A stretch of DNA of 64,000 bases from CALCMJ01 sp964475415. Its GTDB lineage: Bacteria > Bacteroidota > Bacteroidia > Chitinophagales > Saprospiraceae. A program made the translations under genes and the position numbers. This document shows, in pieces, positions 17,962 through 28,800 of the stretch (position 1 is the stretch's first letter; each line of letters starts with the position of its first letter). Location: contig CAYYWZ010000009.1 in NCBI GenBank assembly GCA_964475415.1, forward strand, positions 25,540 through 89,539, read 5' to 3'. The notes beneath the pieces are model-generated. The model made no database searches. It saw nothing but the letters and a program-made list of their open reading frames with translations, and was not told the DNA's origin.

Positions 17962-19184
17962 GTAGAGAATTAATGTTACTAGAGAAGTTGGAAAAAGAGT
18001 TAAATCTTAAAGAGTTACAGATCAAGAGTCTGCTAACAATAACACAGGCTATTAATGATAATGTGTCTAATCATGGTTTGTTTAATATGTATCGTTCTTT
18101 TCTCTCTTGGGAAATGGGAATTGAGACGATGGTCCTTTTTATTAAAGATGCTGAAGAAGGATGGAAATGCGTAAGCGAAATAAACTATGATGAATCTAGA
18201 GCACAACTAATTATACCGCATATATTACCGTATAAGAGACTATATACAATTAAGAAAAAAGTAGATAAGGGTCTTAACGATTTTGACATAGTAATTCCTG
18301 TATATCATAAAAAATTTCCCATTGCCTATGCGCTGATCGGTGGTATAAAGGATAGAGAAGATCTATATAATAAAATACAGTTTATAACTACGATTACTAA
18401 TATTATAGCTGTTGCTATAGAAAACAAAAGATTATTCAAAAGGCAAATTGTTCAGGAGCGGCTAAATAAAGAAATGGAATTAGCGGGAGAAGTACAAAAA
18501 ATGCTTATACCAGAAGTGCTACCTAGTGGAAAACACTATGACCTAGATAGTATATATAAACCGCATCTAAATATAGGAGGAGATTATTTAGACTTTATAA
18601 AGTTTAATGATGATAAGTTTGCAATATGTATAGCTGATATATCCGGTAAGGGTGTAGCTGCGGCATTGCTTATGGCAAATTTTCAAGCCATGTTACAGAG
18701 TCTTATCTATCAATATAGAGATTTAGAAACATTCGTCTTTGCTTTGAATGAGACTGTCTATAGAATTACGAAGAGTGATAAGTTTATTACGTTCTTTATA
18801 GCAGAGATAAATACAAAAAATAAGGAATTGAGATATATCAATGCAGGCCATTATCCTCCAGTAGTATACCAGGATAATAAAATATCAAGATTAGACAAAG
18901 GGTGTACCGTTATAGGAGCTTTTGAGAGACTACCAGAAATTAAAGAGGATATTATAAAACTAGAGGATGACGCACTTATCATGTGCTTTACAGATGGCCT
19001 AGCAGATCTACAAAATCAAAATGGCGAGTTTTTTGATGATATCAAAATAGAGAGTTTCGTAGCTGATCATTCAGATGTTTTACCTCAAGAGTTTAATAAG
19101 AACCTTATAGAAGAAATAGATAATTTTAAAGGGGAATTGAACTATGTAGATGATATTGCTGTACTAACATGTAAACTGAAATAA
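17958..19184 (+). CDS. GAF-like sensor with SpoIIE-type PP2C phosphatase
   Basis: 408 residues. The N-terminal half (about 20-165) begins with a coiled coil and looks like a GAF sensor; the C-terminal half (about 185-408) is a PP2C-like SpoIIE/RsbU phosphatase. Metal-binding aspartates sit in GGDYLDF, ADISGKGVAAALLMA and FTDGLADLQN. Such proteins usually dephosphorylate anti-sigma-antagonist (STAS) proteins in partner-switching networks; no STAS or RsbW-like kinase gene is in the window. The TTG start at 17958 overlaps the permease stop (TTGA), an arrangement typical of coupling; the ATG at 17973 is an alternative. Confidence 0.88.
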   Translation: MSRELMLLEKLEKELNLKELQIKSLLTITQAINDNVSNHGLFNMYRSFLSWEMGIETMVLFIKDAEEGWKCVSEINYDESRAQLIIPHILPYKRLYTIKKKVDKGLNDFDIVIPVYHKKFPIAYALIGGIKDREDLYNKIQFITTITNIIAVAIENKRLFKRQIVQERLNKEMELAGEVQKMLIPEVLPSGKHYDLDSIYKPHLNIGGDYLDFIKFNDDKFAICIADISGKGVAAALLMANFQAMLQSLIYQYRDLETFVFALNETVYRITKSDKFITFFIAEINTKNKELRYINAGHYPPVVYQDNKISRLDKGCTVIGAFERLPEIKEDIIKLEDDALIMCFTDGLADLQNQNGEFFDDIKIESFVADHSDVLPQEFNKNLIEEIDNFKGELNYVDDIAVLTCKLK

Positions 19185-19960
19185 TGGCGAAAGATTATAA
19201 AAGTAAAACAACAGCCGCTTTTCTTGCATTATTCGGGGGTATTTTCGGAATTCATAAGTTTTATCTTAGTGATCCTGGAGGTGGTGTGTTTTTTCTATTT
19301 CTGTTTTTTATGACCTCTAAGTTTTTTCCTGTTTCTATGTTTCTTGGTGTTTTTGATGCATTTAGATTATTTTCTATGACACAAGAGCAGTTTGACAATA
19401 AGTATAATAGAGCTGCTGTAAGGAGGGGTAGAAGAGGAGGAAGAAAAGAACCACTTAGTCAGCGAGAAAGAAGAAGAGCTGCAGAAAGCGCGAAACCTAA
19501 ACGTAGAAAAGTAAGATCTAACCCTTACAAAACGAGTGGAATCAAAAAAATAGAAAATTATGAATTAGAAGATGCTGTATTAGATCTAGAAAATGCACTA
19601 AAAATAGACGACCAGGATCCAGATATTCATTATGCTATGGCAAGTGCTTTTTCCTTATTAGAGAAAAAAGACAAAGCGTACGAACACCTCAGTCTAGCGG
19701 TTTCTTATGGATATAAAACCCTGGACAATATTTTAAAAGATGATAATCTGGCTTATCTAAGAATACAGCCAGATTTTGATGAGCTAAAAAATAGTGGTTT
19801 CACGAGGACAAAAACAGCGAAATTAGAAGCACCTAAGCAAGATTTGTTACAAGATGACGTTCTACTTTCGCAGCTTAATAAGTTAGCAGAATTAAGAAAA
19901 AGAGGTTTGCTTTCAGAAAAGGAGTTTGCACAGGAAAGAAAAAAACTACTAAGAAGATAA
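19184..19960 (+). CDS. TM2-domain protein with TPR-like and SHOCT segments
   Basis: 258 residues. The TM2 domain (about residues 5-70) holds two helices with GGIFGIHKFYL and GVFDAFRL. A basic linker follows (about 85-115, many Arg and Lys), then a helical repeat region reminiscent of TPRs (about 118-185) and a C-terminal SHOCT motif (LNKLAELRKRGLLSEKEF, about 228-250). TM2 and SHOCT commonly occur together in bacterial membrane proteins of unknown role; SHOCT is thought to mediate oligomerisation. Start ATG shares one base with the preceding stop. Function unknown. Confidence 0.85.
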   Translation: MAKDYKSKTTAAFLALFGGIFGIHKFYLSDPGGGVFFLFLFFMTSKFFPVSMFLGVFDAFRLFSMTQEQFDNKYNRAAVRRGRRGGRKEPLSQRERRRAAESAKPKRRKVRSNPYKTSGIKKIENYELEDAVLDLENALKIDDQDPDIHYAMASAFSLLEKKDKAYEHLSLAVSYGYKTLDNILKDDNLAYLRIQPDFDELKNSGFTRTKTAKLEAPKQDLLQDDVLLSQLNKLAELRKRGLLSEKEFAQERKKLLRR

Positions 19961-19978
19961 ATTTAAATATAAAAGTAA

Positions 19979-20638
19979 GTGATCGCAGAGAAGTTAATAT
20001 CTAGTATTTTATCCCCTTTGATGACATCTGACTCAGGGGCAGATGCACTTACTATGATGCATGTATTTCATGTCAAACATCTACCTATCGTAAACGACAA
20101 ACAATTGCTGGGAACTATATCAGAAAAAGATATTCTTAGCCAAGATACCTCAGAACCCATCGGCAGTTATGGCCTTACTTTAGATCATGCTAGATCTAAA
20201 AGTAATGATCATCTCTTTGAGATTATGTCTAAGCTAGCAGAAAATAAATTGACAGTAATTCCAGTAATAGATGATGAAGAAAATTATCTAGGACTGATTA
20301 CACAAGATGATCTAATACAATATTATGGTAACAGCTTTTCTTTTAGAGAGCCAGGAAGTATTATTGTTATCACAACTAGTAGAAAACAATATTCTCTAGC
20401 AGAAATCAGTAGGATTATAGAAGCAGAAAACGGTATCATTCTAAGCTCTTTTATAACCAAGGAAGGAGATAGTGATGAATTGCTTATCACGTTAAAGTTA
20501 AATTCTAACGATATTCAGAGAGTTATTGCCGCACTCGAGCGATACGAATATGATATAAAAGCTTCTTTTTCTAAAGAAATACATCACGATAGTTTACAAG
20601 AGCGCTACGATCTACTAATGACTTATCTCGATGTGTAA
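19979..20638 (+). CDS. CBS-domain protein
   Basis: 219 residues from a GTG start. Two CBS motifs are visible (about residues 5-60 and 75-130, with HVKHLPIVND and KLTVIPVIDDEENYLGLITQDDL). The C-terminal part (about 140-215) has the beta-alpha-beta look of an ACT-like domain. CBS pairs bind adenosine nucleotides. In Bacteroidota a CBS protein is frequently found just before nadK, as here with one gene in between; a functional link is plausible but unproven. It overlaps the next gene by 8 bp. Confidence 0.88.
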   Translation: MIAEKLISSILSPLMTSDSGADALTMMHVFHVKHLPIVNDKQLLGTISEKDILSQDTSEPIGSYGLTLDHARSKSNDHLFEIMSKLAENKLTVIPVIDDEENYLGLITQDDLIQYYGNSFSFREPGSIIVITTSRKQYSLAEISRIIEAENGIILSSFITKEGDSDELLITLKLNSNDIQRVIAALERYEYDIKASFSKEIHHDSLQERYDLLMTYLDV

Positions 20639-22046
20639 ATTTTTATACATACCTTTTCTAGTCTGCTTATTATTAGGAACAAAAGAAGTTTTCTCTCAGA
20701 AAGACTATTTTATAATTGACAATATAATTTACACAGGTAAGCATAAAACAAAACCGCGTGTAATAGAAAATGAAATAAATTTTTCACCAGGAGATACGAT
20801 TTACTCTTCAGCTCTCAGTAAGTTACTCGTAGAAAATCAATATAGAATATTATCTACCGGCTTATTCAACGAAGCAAAAATTAATGTAGTTAACTGGGAT
20901 ACAGACAAGGGCTTTGCAGATATAGAAATAAGCTTCCAAGAGAACTGGTATCTTTTTCCATCCATAATATTCGAGTTAGCAGATAGAAATTTCAACGTTT
21001 GGTGGAAAGAGCAAAATAGATCTCTTGACAGAATTAATTATGGGCTGAAACTATCACATTATAATCTTACGGGCAGTAAGGACCCGCTGAAAATAAAAGT
21101 GCAATTTGGATTCACCAGAAAATTTGAGATAGATTATTTTAACCCATACTTAAGTAAAAATAAAAGATTTGGAATTGGGGGGAGTATTTTTTATGCTGAT
21201 AATGTAGAACTCCCGTATATAACACAAGGTAACAGGTCTTTATTTGGCAAGAATGACGACGAACGTATATTACTAAGACGTTTTCGAGTAGGCGGAAGAG
21301 TAAGTAATAGACCTAGTGTAAATAGTTTTCATGCCTTGAGATTAGAGTTCCACAGAAACTGGGTTGACAACTTTGTAATAGAAGAACTTAATCCTAATTA
21401 TTTTCTAGACGGTCGGAATAGCATAAAATTCTTTTTTGCAGAATATGATTATCAGTTTGACAAGAGGAAATATACGCATTACCCGCAAGGAGGATATCTC
21501 TTTTTTGCAAATATCAAAAAAGAAGGTTTTGGTATTTTTAATGAATATGATAATCTCAGTATTTCTGTGGGACTGGAGAAATATTACGAATTATCAAATG
21601 GACTGATTGTAGGAACAAGGAACAAAGCTAAGACTAACCTTATAAGACGGCAAGTTGCTTTTGCTAATAATACAGGACTTGGTTGGGATAGTAATATCGT
21701 CAGTGGGTATGATCTATATGTTATGGATGGTACGGATTATTTTATTACAAAAAACCATATCAAGAAGAAGCTATATGAGAAAAATATCAAAATGGCAGAC
21801 TTTCTTCCTACACAGTTTAAATATATGAACTTTCAGTTATTCGTTAGATGGAACACTGATGCAGCTTATGTATATGAACCGATAGAAGAGTATCTTGATG
21901 GGAATACTTTAAACAATAGATGGATCTATGGGTATGGTCCTGCTATAGATATGATACTATTCAACAATTTTTTATTTAGCTTTGAGTATAGTTTTACGGA
22001 TATAGGAGAACATGGGTTTTTTATTAAAAACGCTATTGCTTTTTAG
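20631..22046 (+). CDS. Omp85-family outer-membrane protein with one POTRA domain
   Basis: 471 residues. Signal peptide (about 1-22), one POTRA-like domain (about 25-105: IDNIIYTGKHKTKPRVIENEI, FNEAKINV, ADIEISF), then a beta barrel to the C-terminal Phe (FIKNAIAF). Omp85 proteins insert or translocate proteins or lipids at the outer membrane. This short form, with one POTRA, is neither BamA nor TamA; its substrate is unknown. It overlaps the CBS gene by 8 bp and precedes nadK by 45 bp. Confidence 0.8.
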   Translation: MCKFLYIPFLVCLLLGTKEVFSQKDYFIIDNIIYTGKHKTKPRVIENEINFSPGDTIYSSALSKLLVENQYRILSTGLFNEAKINVVNWDTDKGFADIEISFQENWYLFPSIIFELADRNFNVWWKEQNRSLDRINYGLKLSHYNLTGSKDPLKIKVQFGFTRKFEIDYFNPYLSKNKRFGIGGSIFYADNVELPYITQGNRSLFGKNDDERILLRRFRVGGRVSNRPSVNSFHALRLEFHRNWVDNFVIEELNPNYFLDGRNSIKFFFAEYDYQFDKRKYTHYPQGGYLFFANIKKEGFGIFNEYDNLSISVGLEKYYELSNGLIVGTRNKAKTNLIRRQVAFANNTGLGWDSNIVSGYDLYVMDGTDYFITKNHIKKKLYEKNIKMADFLPTQFKYMNFQLFVRWNTDAAYVYEPIEEYLDGNTLNNRWIYGYGPAIDMILFNNFLFSFEYSFTDIGEHGFFIKNAIAF

Positions 22047-22091
22047 AAAGAAAAACAATCGATCTGATATCTCAATAACAAAGTGTCAAAC

Positions 22092-22961
22092 ATGAAAGTA
22101 TTTGTCTACGGACAGCGAGCCAAAGAAAAAGACGTACCATTTATTAAAGAGCTCTTAGATAAGCTAAATAGAGCCGAGGTAGAGGTAGAAATCTATAAGC
22201 CATTCTATGATGAGTTAAAAAACTTATTGGATATAGAAATGGCGACTTTTGAGAAAGAGGAGGAGTTATCTGCTGGATCAGCTGACTATATGATAACCTT
22301 GGGTGGAGACGGAACGATCTTGTCAGCCATGACACTCATCAAAGATGCTGCCATACCCATTTTAGGGATCAATCTTGGACGCCTAGGATTTTTAGCGTCT
22401 ATCGAAAAACAAAAAATAGAAATTGCTATCCAAGATCTAGTAAGTAAAAAATATACGATAGAAAAAAGATCTATGCTACTTTTAGAAGGAGATCTTTTCA
22501 AAGGTATGCCTTATGCGTTGAACGATTTCACGATACTAAAAAGAGACACCTCTTCCATGATAACCATTCATGCTTATATCAATGGAGAATTTCTTAACTC
22601 CTACTGGGCCGATGGATTGATTGTATCTACACCGACAGGATCTACGGGCTATAATCTGAGCTGTGGAGGTCCTATTGTATTTCCGGGATCAGGTAATTTT
22701 GCTGTAACACCAGTTGCTCCTCACAACCTCAATGTAAGACCTATTGTTATTCCTGATAATTCTGAATTACGATTCAAGATAGAAGGAAGGTCAGAAAATT
22801 ATCTATGTACTTTAGACTCTAGATATGAAACGATACAGGCGGAACAAGAGTTGGTATTACGACGAGGAGATTTTGATACGCATCTAGTTAAACTTCTAGA
22901 CCAAAGATTTATGAATACTATGCGGAACAAGCTGAACTGGGGATTCGATAAGCGGAATTAA
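22092..22961 (+). CDS. nadK: NAD kinase
   Basis: 289 residues from ATG 22092; an in-frame GTG at 22083 would add three residues, but the family starts with MKVxxYG. The enzyme phosphorylates NAD to NADP. The catalytic GGDG motif, INLGRLGFLA and TPTGSTGYNLSCGGPIV are all intact. Last gene of the operon; convergent with the acetyltransferase gene 24 bp downstream. Confidence 0.96.
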   Translation: MKVFVYGQRAKEKDVPFIKELLDKLNRAEVEVEIYKPFYDELKNLLDIEMATFEKEEELSAGSADYMITLGGDGTILSAMTLIKDAAIPILGINLGRLGFLASIEKQKIEIAIQDLVSKKYTIEKRSMLLLEGDLFKGMPYALNDFTILKRDTSSMITIHAYINGEFLNSYWADGLIVSTPTGSTGYNLSCGGPIVFPGSGNFAVTPVAPHNLNVRPIVIPDNSELRFKIEGRSENYLCTLDSRYETIQAEQELVLRRGDFDTHLVKLLDQRFMNTMRNKLNWGFDKRN

Positions 22962-22985
22962 AAAAGTAGTTCGTCAGATATTCTA

Positions 22986-23612
22986 TTATAGTTTGCTTAT
23001 AGTTTCTATATTTTCATCGGTAAGTTGCTGGACATGTTTTGTTATTTTTTCTATAGGCCAGTTCCACCATTGGACCTTCAGCAATATGTCAATGTTTTCT
23101 TTAGTAAAGCGAGCTTTAATTAATTCAGCAGGATTCCCACCCACTATGGTATAGGGTTCTACATCTTTTGTAACAACAGAACTTGTTGCAATAATACTTC
23201 CGTCACCGATCTGAACGCCAGGCATTATAGTAGCACCAGTTCCTATCCATACATCATTGCCTATCGTAGTGTTGCCCCTAGAAGGAAAAGTTTTTCCTTG
23301 CATAGCATCTGACCAATCACCACCAAAAATTGAAAAAGGATAACTGCTTACAGCGCGTGTTAGATGATTGCCACCATTCATAATAAACTGTACTCCTGAA
23401 GCAATCATACAGAACTTACCGATGATGAGCTTATCCCTTGTGAAATCAAATAAATATTTGACATTTTTCTCAAAGTTTTTTACATCATCAAAATCATCAT
23501 AATAGGTGTAATCACCGATTTCTATTAATGGATTATTGACTACATTTTTTAGAAAACAAAGTTTATCGTAACCATCTAGAGGAAATACAGTATTAGGATT
23601 AGGTATTTTCAT
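22986..23612 (-). CDS. Vat/CatB-type hexapeptide-repeat acetyltransferase
   Basis: 208 residues from the ATG at 23612; the frame extends to 23654, but the family starts MxxPNPxxxFP. Left-handed beta-helix (LbH) xenobiotic acetyltransferase: the insertion loop with NGGNHLTRAVSSYPFSIFGG carries the presumed catalytic His, and hexapeptide repeats run from TTIGNDVWIGTGATIMPGV to SSVVTKDVEPY. The length and motifs fit the group of streptogramin A (Vat) and chloramphenicol (CatB) acetyltransferases. Many chromosomal members have other or unknown acceptors, so resistance is possible, not shown. Confidence 0.88.
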   Translation of the reverse strand: MKIPNPNTVFPLDGYDKLCFLKNVVNNPLIEIGDYTYYDDFDDVKNFEKNVKYLFDFTRDKLIIGKFCMIASGVQFIMNGGNHLTRAVSSYPFSIFGGDWSDAMQGKTFPSRGNTTIGNDVWIGTGATIMPGVQIGDGSIIATSSVVTKDVEPYTIVGGNPAELIKARFTKENIDILLKVQWWNWPIEKITKHVQQLTDENIETISKL

Positions 23613-23771
23613 GTAAAATATGTTTGCTTTTAGAACAAAAAAGAAGAATACCAAAATATAACTTTATACTATCATAACTGTTACATTGATGGTGTTTTTA
23701 CAAATGTTAAGCTTATCAAAATTAAAAAAGAAGGACAGCTAGATTAAAAATTTCGTTTTACATTTACATAC

Positions 23772-24413
23772 ATGGTTACCTTGGAAACATATCTCGGGTT
23801 TTTAAAAATAGAAGAAAACAACTTTGCCAAAAGAATTAACTTTTTTGAGCGCAACCTAGATAGTATAGAGCAACTACCGATAACTGAAAAAACAGAATTA
23901 GAAATTTATTATATCCAGGCGTTGTTTGATAGTGGAAAATATTATCATGTTTTACGTTCGGTGGATGAATTGATAGAAAGAGTTATAATATATAATATAG
24001 AGTTAGGCAGAGAAATAAATCCATATAAAAGACTGATTTTTCTCAAGGCTTCAAGTTTGTATAATACGGATCAGGTAGATCTAGCAGAGCGGATAGCACT
24101 AGAACTTATTAGACTAGAGCCAGATAATAGTAAGAGTAGAATCTTACTAGAAAAATGTCTCCACAAAAGAGAAAATAAAAAAACGCTAAATACAAAAGCA
24201 ATCTGCATGTTTTTATTTCTGCTGAGTGCTGCAATAATAGCGATAAACCTGCTGGTTATAAATCACTTTTATTTACAGTATAAAGAGATTACAGAAAGTA
24301 TTTGGAAATCTTTATTTTTAGCAGCTAGTATATTACTAGCATGGAGTTATATTTCTACCTATTATAAGATTAAGCGGCGGATAGATAATCATATAGAGGA
24401 TAAGAAGTCCTAA
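23772..24413 (+). CDS. TPR-like protein with two C-terminal membrane helices
   Basis: 213 residues. The N-terminal two thirds are helical pairs that look like weak TPRs (about 10-135; LAERIALELIRLEPDNSKSRILLEKCL is the best). Two transmembrane helices follow (about 147-166 and 180-200), so the repeats face the cytoplasm. Not recognised as a named family. Its stop is 5 bp from the end of the convergent MBL gene. Function unknown. Confidence 0.75.
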   Translation: MVTLETYLGFLKIEENNFAKRINFFERNLDSIEQLPITEKTELEIYYIQALFDSGKYYHVLRSVDELIERVIIYNIELGREINPYKRLIFLKASSLYNTDQVDLAERIALELIRLEPDNSKSRILLEKCLHKRENKKTLNTKAICMFLFLLSAAIIAINLLVINHFYLQYKEITESIWKSLFLAASILLAWSYISTYYKIKRRIDNHIEDKKS

Positions 24414-24418
24414 TTATA

Positions 24419-25057
24419 TTAAGCTTGTAAAAAAGGATTATGCGTCTTTTCATTTCCTATAGTCGTAGCAGGACCATGACCAGAATAGACAATCGTTTCA
24501 TCAGGTAGTTCCCAGAATTTAGATTTAATACTATGTATAAGCGTATCAAAATTACCACCAGGCAAGTCAGTTCTACCGATACTGTTTTGGAATAAGACAT
24601 CACCTGCAATGAGGATCTTATCTACAGCATTATAAAAACTTATACTAGCGGGAGAGTGCCCGGGTGTATAAAGAACCTGCAGGTTTGTATTTCCAAAAGT
24701 ATACACATCACCACCTTTTAGATAAGAACTAATTTCCGGAGATTGGTTGTAAGGAATTCCATACATCTGGCTAACCATTATTCCTGACTGTAAAACAGGT
24801 ATTTCCCCTTCGTGTGCAATAAGCTCTAAGGAATATTTTTCTGTTATATATTTATTACCTAGAATGTGATCTATATGACAATGTGTGTTCAGTAGGCCAA
24901 CAGGTGTGAGTTTATGCTCTGAAATAAAGGAAGAAAGCATTGTTTCCTCCTGTTCGTTATTACAACCAGGGTCTATAATTATACAGGATAAACTCTCGTC
25001 ATAGAGAACATAAGTATTTTCTTGGAAATCGTTGAATGTAAATGCTTGAACAGTCAT
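24419..25057 (-). CDS. MBL-fold metallohydrolase, glyoxalase II-like
   Basis: 212 residues. The complete metal site is visible: H59, H61, D63 and H64 (THCHIDH), H134 (TPGHS), D153 (AGDVLF) and H194 (SGHG). The compact form without the C-terminal helical domain of GloB fits the 'MBL fold metallo-hydrolase' group with thioesterase- or glyoxalase-like activity. No signal peptide. The substrate is not determinable from sequence. Confidence 0.9.
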   Translation of the reverse strand: MTVQAFTFNDFQENTYVLYDESLSCIIIDPGCNNEQEETMLSSFISEHKLTPVGLLNTHCHIDHILGNKYITEKYSLELIAHEGEIPVLQSGIMVSQMYGIPYNQSPEISSYLKGGDVYTFGNTNLQVLYTPGHSPASISFYNAVDKILIAGDVLFQNSIGRTDLPGGNFDTLIHSIKSKFWELPDETIVYSGHGPATTIGNEKTHNPFLQA

Positions 25058-25211
25058 ATAGAAATAATTGATTGTGCAAAGAAAACAAAAATCTTAGATG
25101 TAAAAGAGGATGGAGCGATAGTTAATCACATAGAATATTCCGAACACAAAAAATTTAGTTCTATTACCTATGGAAATCAGTAAAAGGCTTTGTTCTTCTA
25201 AACTGTTAAGT

Positions 25212-25667
25212 TTATTCAAGTCTATATCTTACTGGAAAATCAAATTTCACAAATACTGGCACACCATTTTTAATAGCAGGCTGAAATCTTGCTTTTGCTG
25301 CATGTAGTACTGCTTGCATTGCTTCCTTATCACATTCTTCACTTAAGCTTTCTTTCAACACAAGATCGACGAGATGTCCTTGTTTATCTATGCTTAATTG
25401 TAACAATACGGTACCAGAGATTCCATTATTACGGGCATCAGCGGGATAATTCATTGTGCTATATAATCGTTTTAAAAATCCCTCCGAACCCAAAAGAGAT
25501 ATTGGATTTCTGTCTAGGCTATCTAGATTGTATGACCCATCTTTTAGGATGAGATACTCAGCAAAAAGAAAGCCCGTATCTTTTTCTTTTATAGGACTTG
25601 ACCCTTTCGGTGAACAAGAATATATAGTAAGAATTAACAGAAATAATACTTGTAGAACGGATTGCAT
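25212..25667 (-). CDS. TonB C-terminal-domain lipoprotein
   Basis: 151 residues from the ATG at 25667. The open frame extends to 25829, but upstream residues are not protein-like and overlap the divergent gene. A short lipoprotein-type signal (LLILTIYSC) is followed by a TonB C-terminal domain (about 65-150): YPADARNNGISGTVLLQLSIDKQGHL and FQPAIKNGVPV are its hallmarks. A lipid anchor instead of an N-terminal helix and Pro-rich spacer makes it unlikely to be a true energy transducer. Divergent from the 1075-residue gene. Confidence 0.82.
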   Translation of the reverse strand: MQSVLQVLFLLILTIYSCSPKGSSPIKEKDTGFLFAEYLILKDGSYNLDSLDRNPISLLGSEGFLKRLYSTMNYPADARNNGISGTVLLQLSIDKQGHLVDLVLKESLSEECDKEAMQAVLHAAKARFQPAIKNGVPVFVKFDFPVRYRLE

Positions 25668-25808
25668 AATTAGAACTATGTTTTTTTTACTAATGTAGTG
25701 AAAAGGGTATATAAATAGGCTAATACATGGCTTCCAAAACACCTTTTTAAGTAATAAATACTTATTCCCACCGCTTGGAAAACATTTTTCTTTTATCTTA
25801 TACCCCAT

Positions 25809-28800
25809 ATGTATAGAAATTGCATACAAATTTTCTTTTTTATCTGCTTGGGCTCCATATTATATGGACAAAGTATCAATACTAAGTTTGGAAAAAATAG
25901 AGTACAATACCATGATGATTTTAACAACTGGTATGAGTATGAGACGGAAAACTTTGTTGTATACTGGTACGGGAAGGGAAGAAATATAGCACACAGTGTT
26001 ATACAGATGGCAGAATTAGACCATGACGAGATCCAGCAAGTATTAGAGCATAGAATAAATGATAAGATAGAAGTAGTTGTCTATCTAGATTTGACAGATC
26101 TTAAACAATCTAATATAGGCTATGAGGAAACATTTATAAACAATACAGGGAAAACTAAGATCGTAGGTAATAAAATGTTCGTTCATTTTAACGGTGACCA
26201 CCATAATCTGCGAAGACAAATAAGAGAGGGTATAACCTCTGTTTATATTAATGCTATTCTCCTAGGATCTAACCTACAAGAGATAGTACAAAATGCAATC
26301 TTGCTTGATTTGCCAGAATGGTTTAGAGAAGGACTGGTTTCCTATATAGGGTCATACTGGGACTACGAATTAGATGATGAGCTGAGAGATATTTTATACC
26401 AAAATGATAAATATTATGATTTTGAGAAACTAGCGAGAGATTATCCTAAAGTAGCTGGCCACTCGTTGTGGTATTTTCTAGATATACACTATGGTCGTTC
26501 CTCGATAGCAAATATTCTTTATTTGACTAGGATAAATAGAAATTTAGAAAGTAGTTTTCTCTATGTACTTAATAGAAAGTTAGAGGTAATTTCTAAAGAT
26601 TGGTCTACATATTATAAAGCGCGTTACGAAAAAGAAAAAGATAGATTTGACGAAGTAGCTAGCCTAGACCTATTAAGCATAAAAAAGAAAAAGTATATAC
26701 CTGTAAGCCATATAAAAATTAGTAATAAAGGAGACAAGTTTCTATATGTTGTAAACGATTTAGGCAAGTACCAACTTTATGTAGAGGATTTTAAAACAGG
26801 ACAAAGAAAAAGACTTTTCAAAAGAGGAATTAAGAATGATTTTCAGGCTACGGACTATAACTTTCCTGCGGTATGCTGGCACCCGAACAATAGAGAAATA
26901 ACCATCGTGTATGAGAAGAAAGATGTAATATATTTACGAAAAATAGAAATCGCATCAGGAGAACATATAGAACAAGAATTACCAGCGAACTTTCAAAGAG
27001 TCTACTCTGTATCTTATTTAGATAAGAATAATTATGTTATGGCTGGTTCTATAGATGGTTATTCGGATTTGTTGAACTATAATACAAAGACAAGAACAGT
27101 ATCTAAGATCACGGATGACTTCTATGACGAGATCGACGCAGAGGTAATTCTAGAGGAAGGAAAAAAAGGAATTTTATTTTCTAGTAACAGAACAACCAAT
27201 GACATTTCTTTTGCCTACTTAGACACGATATTGCCTCTAGCAAAATATGATATTTTCTATCTAGACCTCTCAGGTGAGGAAAGAAAAATAAGAAATATTT
27301 CTAATACACCAGATGCAGATGAATTACAGGCACATTATATAGGAAATGATAAACTAGTTTTTTTACAAAACACATCAGGCATACTTAATGCCTACACCTC
27401 AAGTTTTTCTGGAACCTTCTCAGGACAGGCGGTAACGAACTTGGATAGAAATATTATAAATCATCACGCGTATGGAGATCAGTATGTTTTCTCTACATAT
27501 CATGATGGGATGTATAAACTTATACACAAAGAAAAATTCAATACTCCGATAGCTAAGCTAGGAAAGACAGCTTTCTTTATGGAACAAAATCCATCAGAAA
27601 AGGCTTTACCTCTGATTCTAGAAGAGACGGAAGTTCTTGAGGAGGATGCAGGTTGGAAATTTCAGTCACGATTTAAAGATTCTGAGAATATAGAATCTGT
27701 AGATGAAAAAACAGAGGTAACTTTATTTGATCAGACGGTAAGCAACTTTTTTAAAACTACAGTAGACTCCTCTAAGGTGGAAAAATTTCTTTCTAATAGA
27801 GCCACTACAGCCAGAGAGCGTTTTAAAATAGACGATTTCGTTACAAAACTAGATAACGAAGTTTTGTTTGAGGGTTTAGAGAGTTATGTAGGAGAAGAAC
27901 AAGACCCAACATTTACACCATTAGGTATACTTATAAAAGCAAGGACGAAAGATTTATTTGAAGATTATATAGTAGAAGGTGGAGTAAGAATTCCTACAAG
28001 GTTTAACGGAACAGAATTTTTTCTTACACTAGATAACAATAAGAAGCTTATAGATAGACAGTTTGCTCTATACAGAAAATCAGTTACAGAAAACACAATA
28101 GAAGGAGTGATCAATTCTACACAACTCAGAAGAAGGACACTACTGGGTCAGTATAGATTGAAGTATCCTTTTGATATATATAGAAGTATACGAGCTACAA
28201 GTACATTGAGGATAGATAGACAATATTTGCTTGCTTCAGATGCACCTAGTTTTGAAGCATCGCAGGATGGTGAACAACGGATAGGGCTTAGGTTAGAATA
28301 TGTATATGATAACACAAGAGATGTAGGAATTAACATAAAGAATGGATCGAGATATAAGATCTATACAGAAGCTATTAATAGATTTAATATATCTGTAATG
28401 GATGGTTTTGAGTTCGACGCTAGTCGAGCATATACAACAATACTTGGTTTTGATGCAAGGCACTATATTGGTTTTTTAAGACATGCCGTCCTTGCATTAA
28501 GAACAGCAGGAGCAACTTCATTTGGATCTGAACGAATGCTCTATCAGATAGGTGGAATACAGAGTGATATCTTGGGTGATTATAATGACGCTATTCCTAT
28601 TCCTAATAAGGAGTTTGCCTTCCAAGTTCTTGGTCCTAACCTTAGGGGTTTTGATACCAATATTAGAAATGGAACAACCTATTGGGTAGGAAATGTAGAG
28701 ATGAGGTTACCAATATTTAAACTATTGGGCTTGGAGAGAATTAAGTGGTCATTTTTCAGGAATATGCAATTTATCGGTTTTTATGATGTAGGTATGGCAT

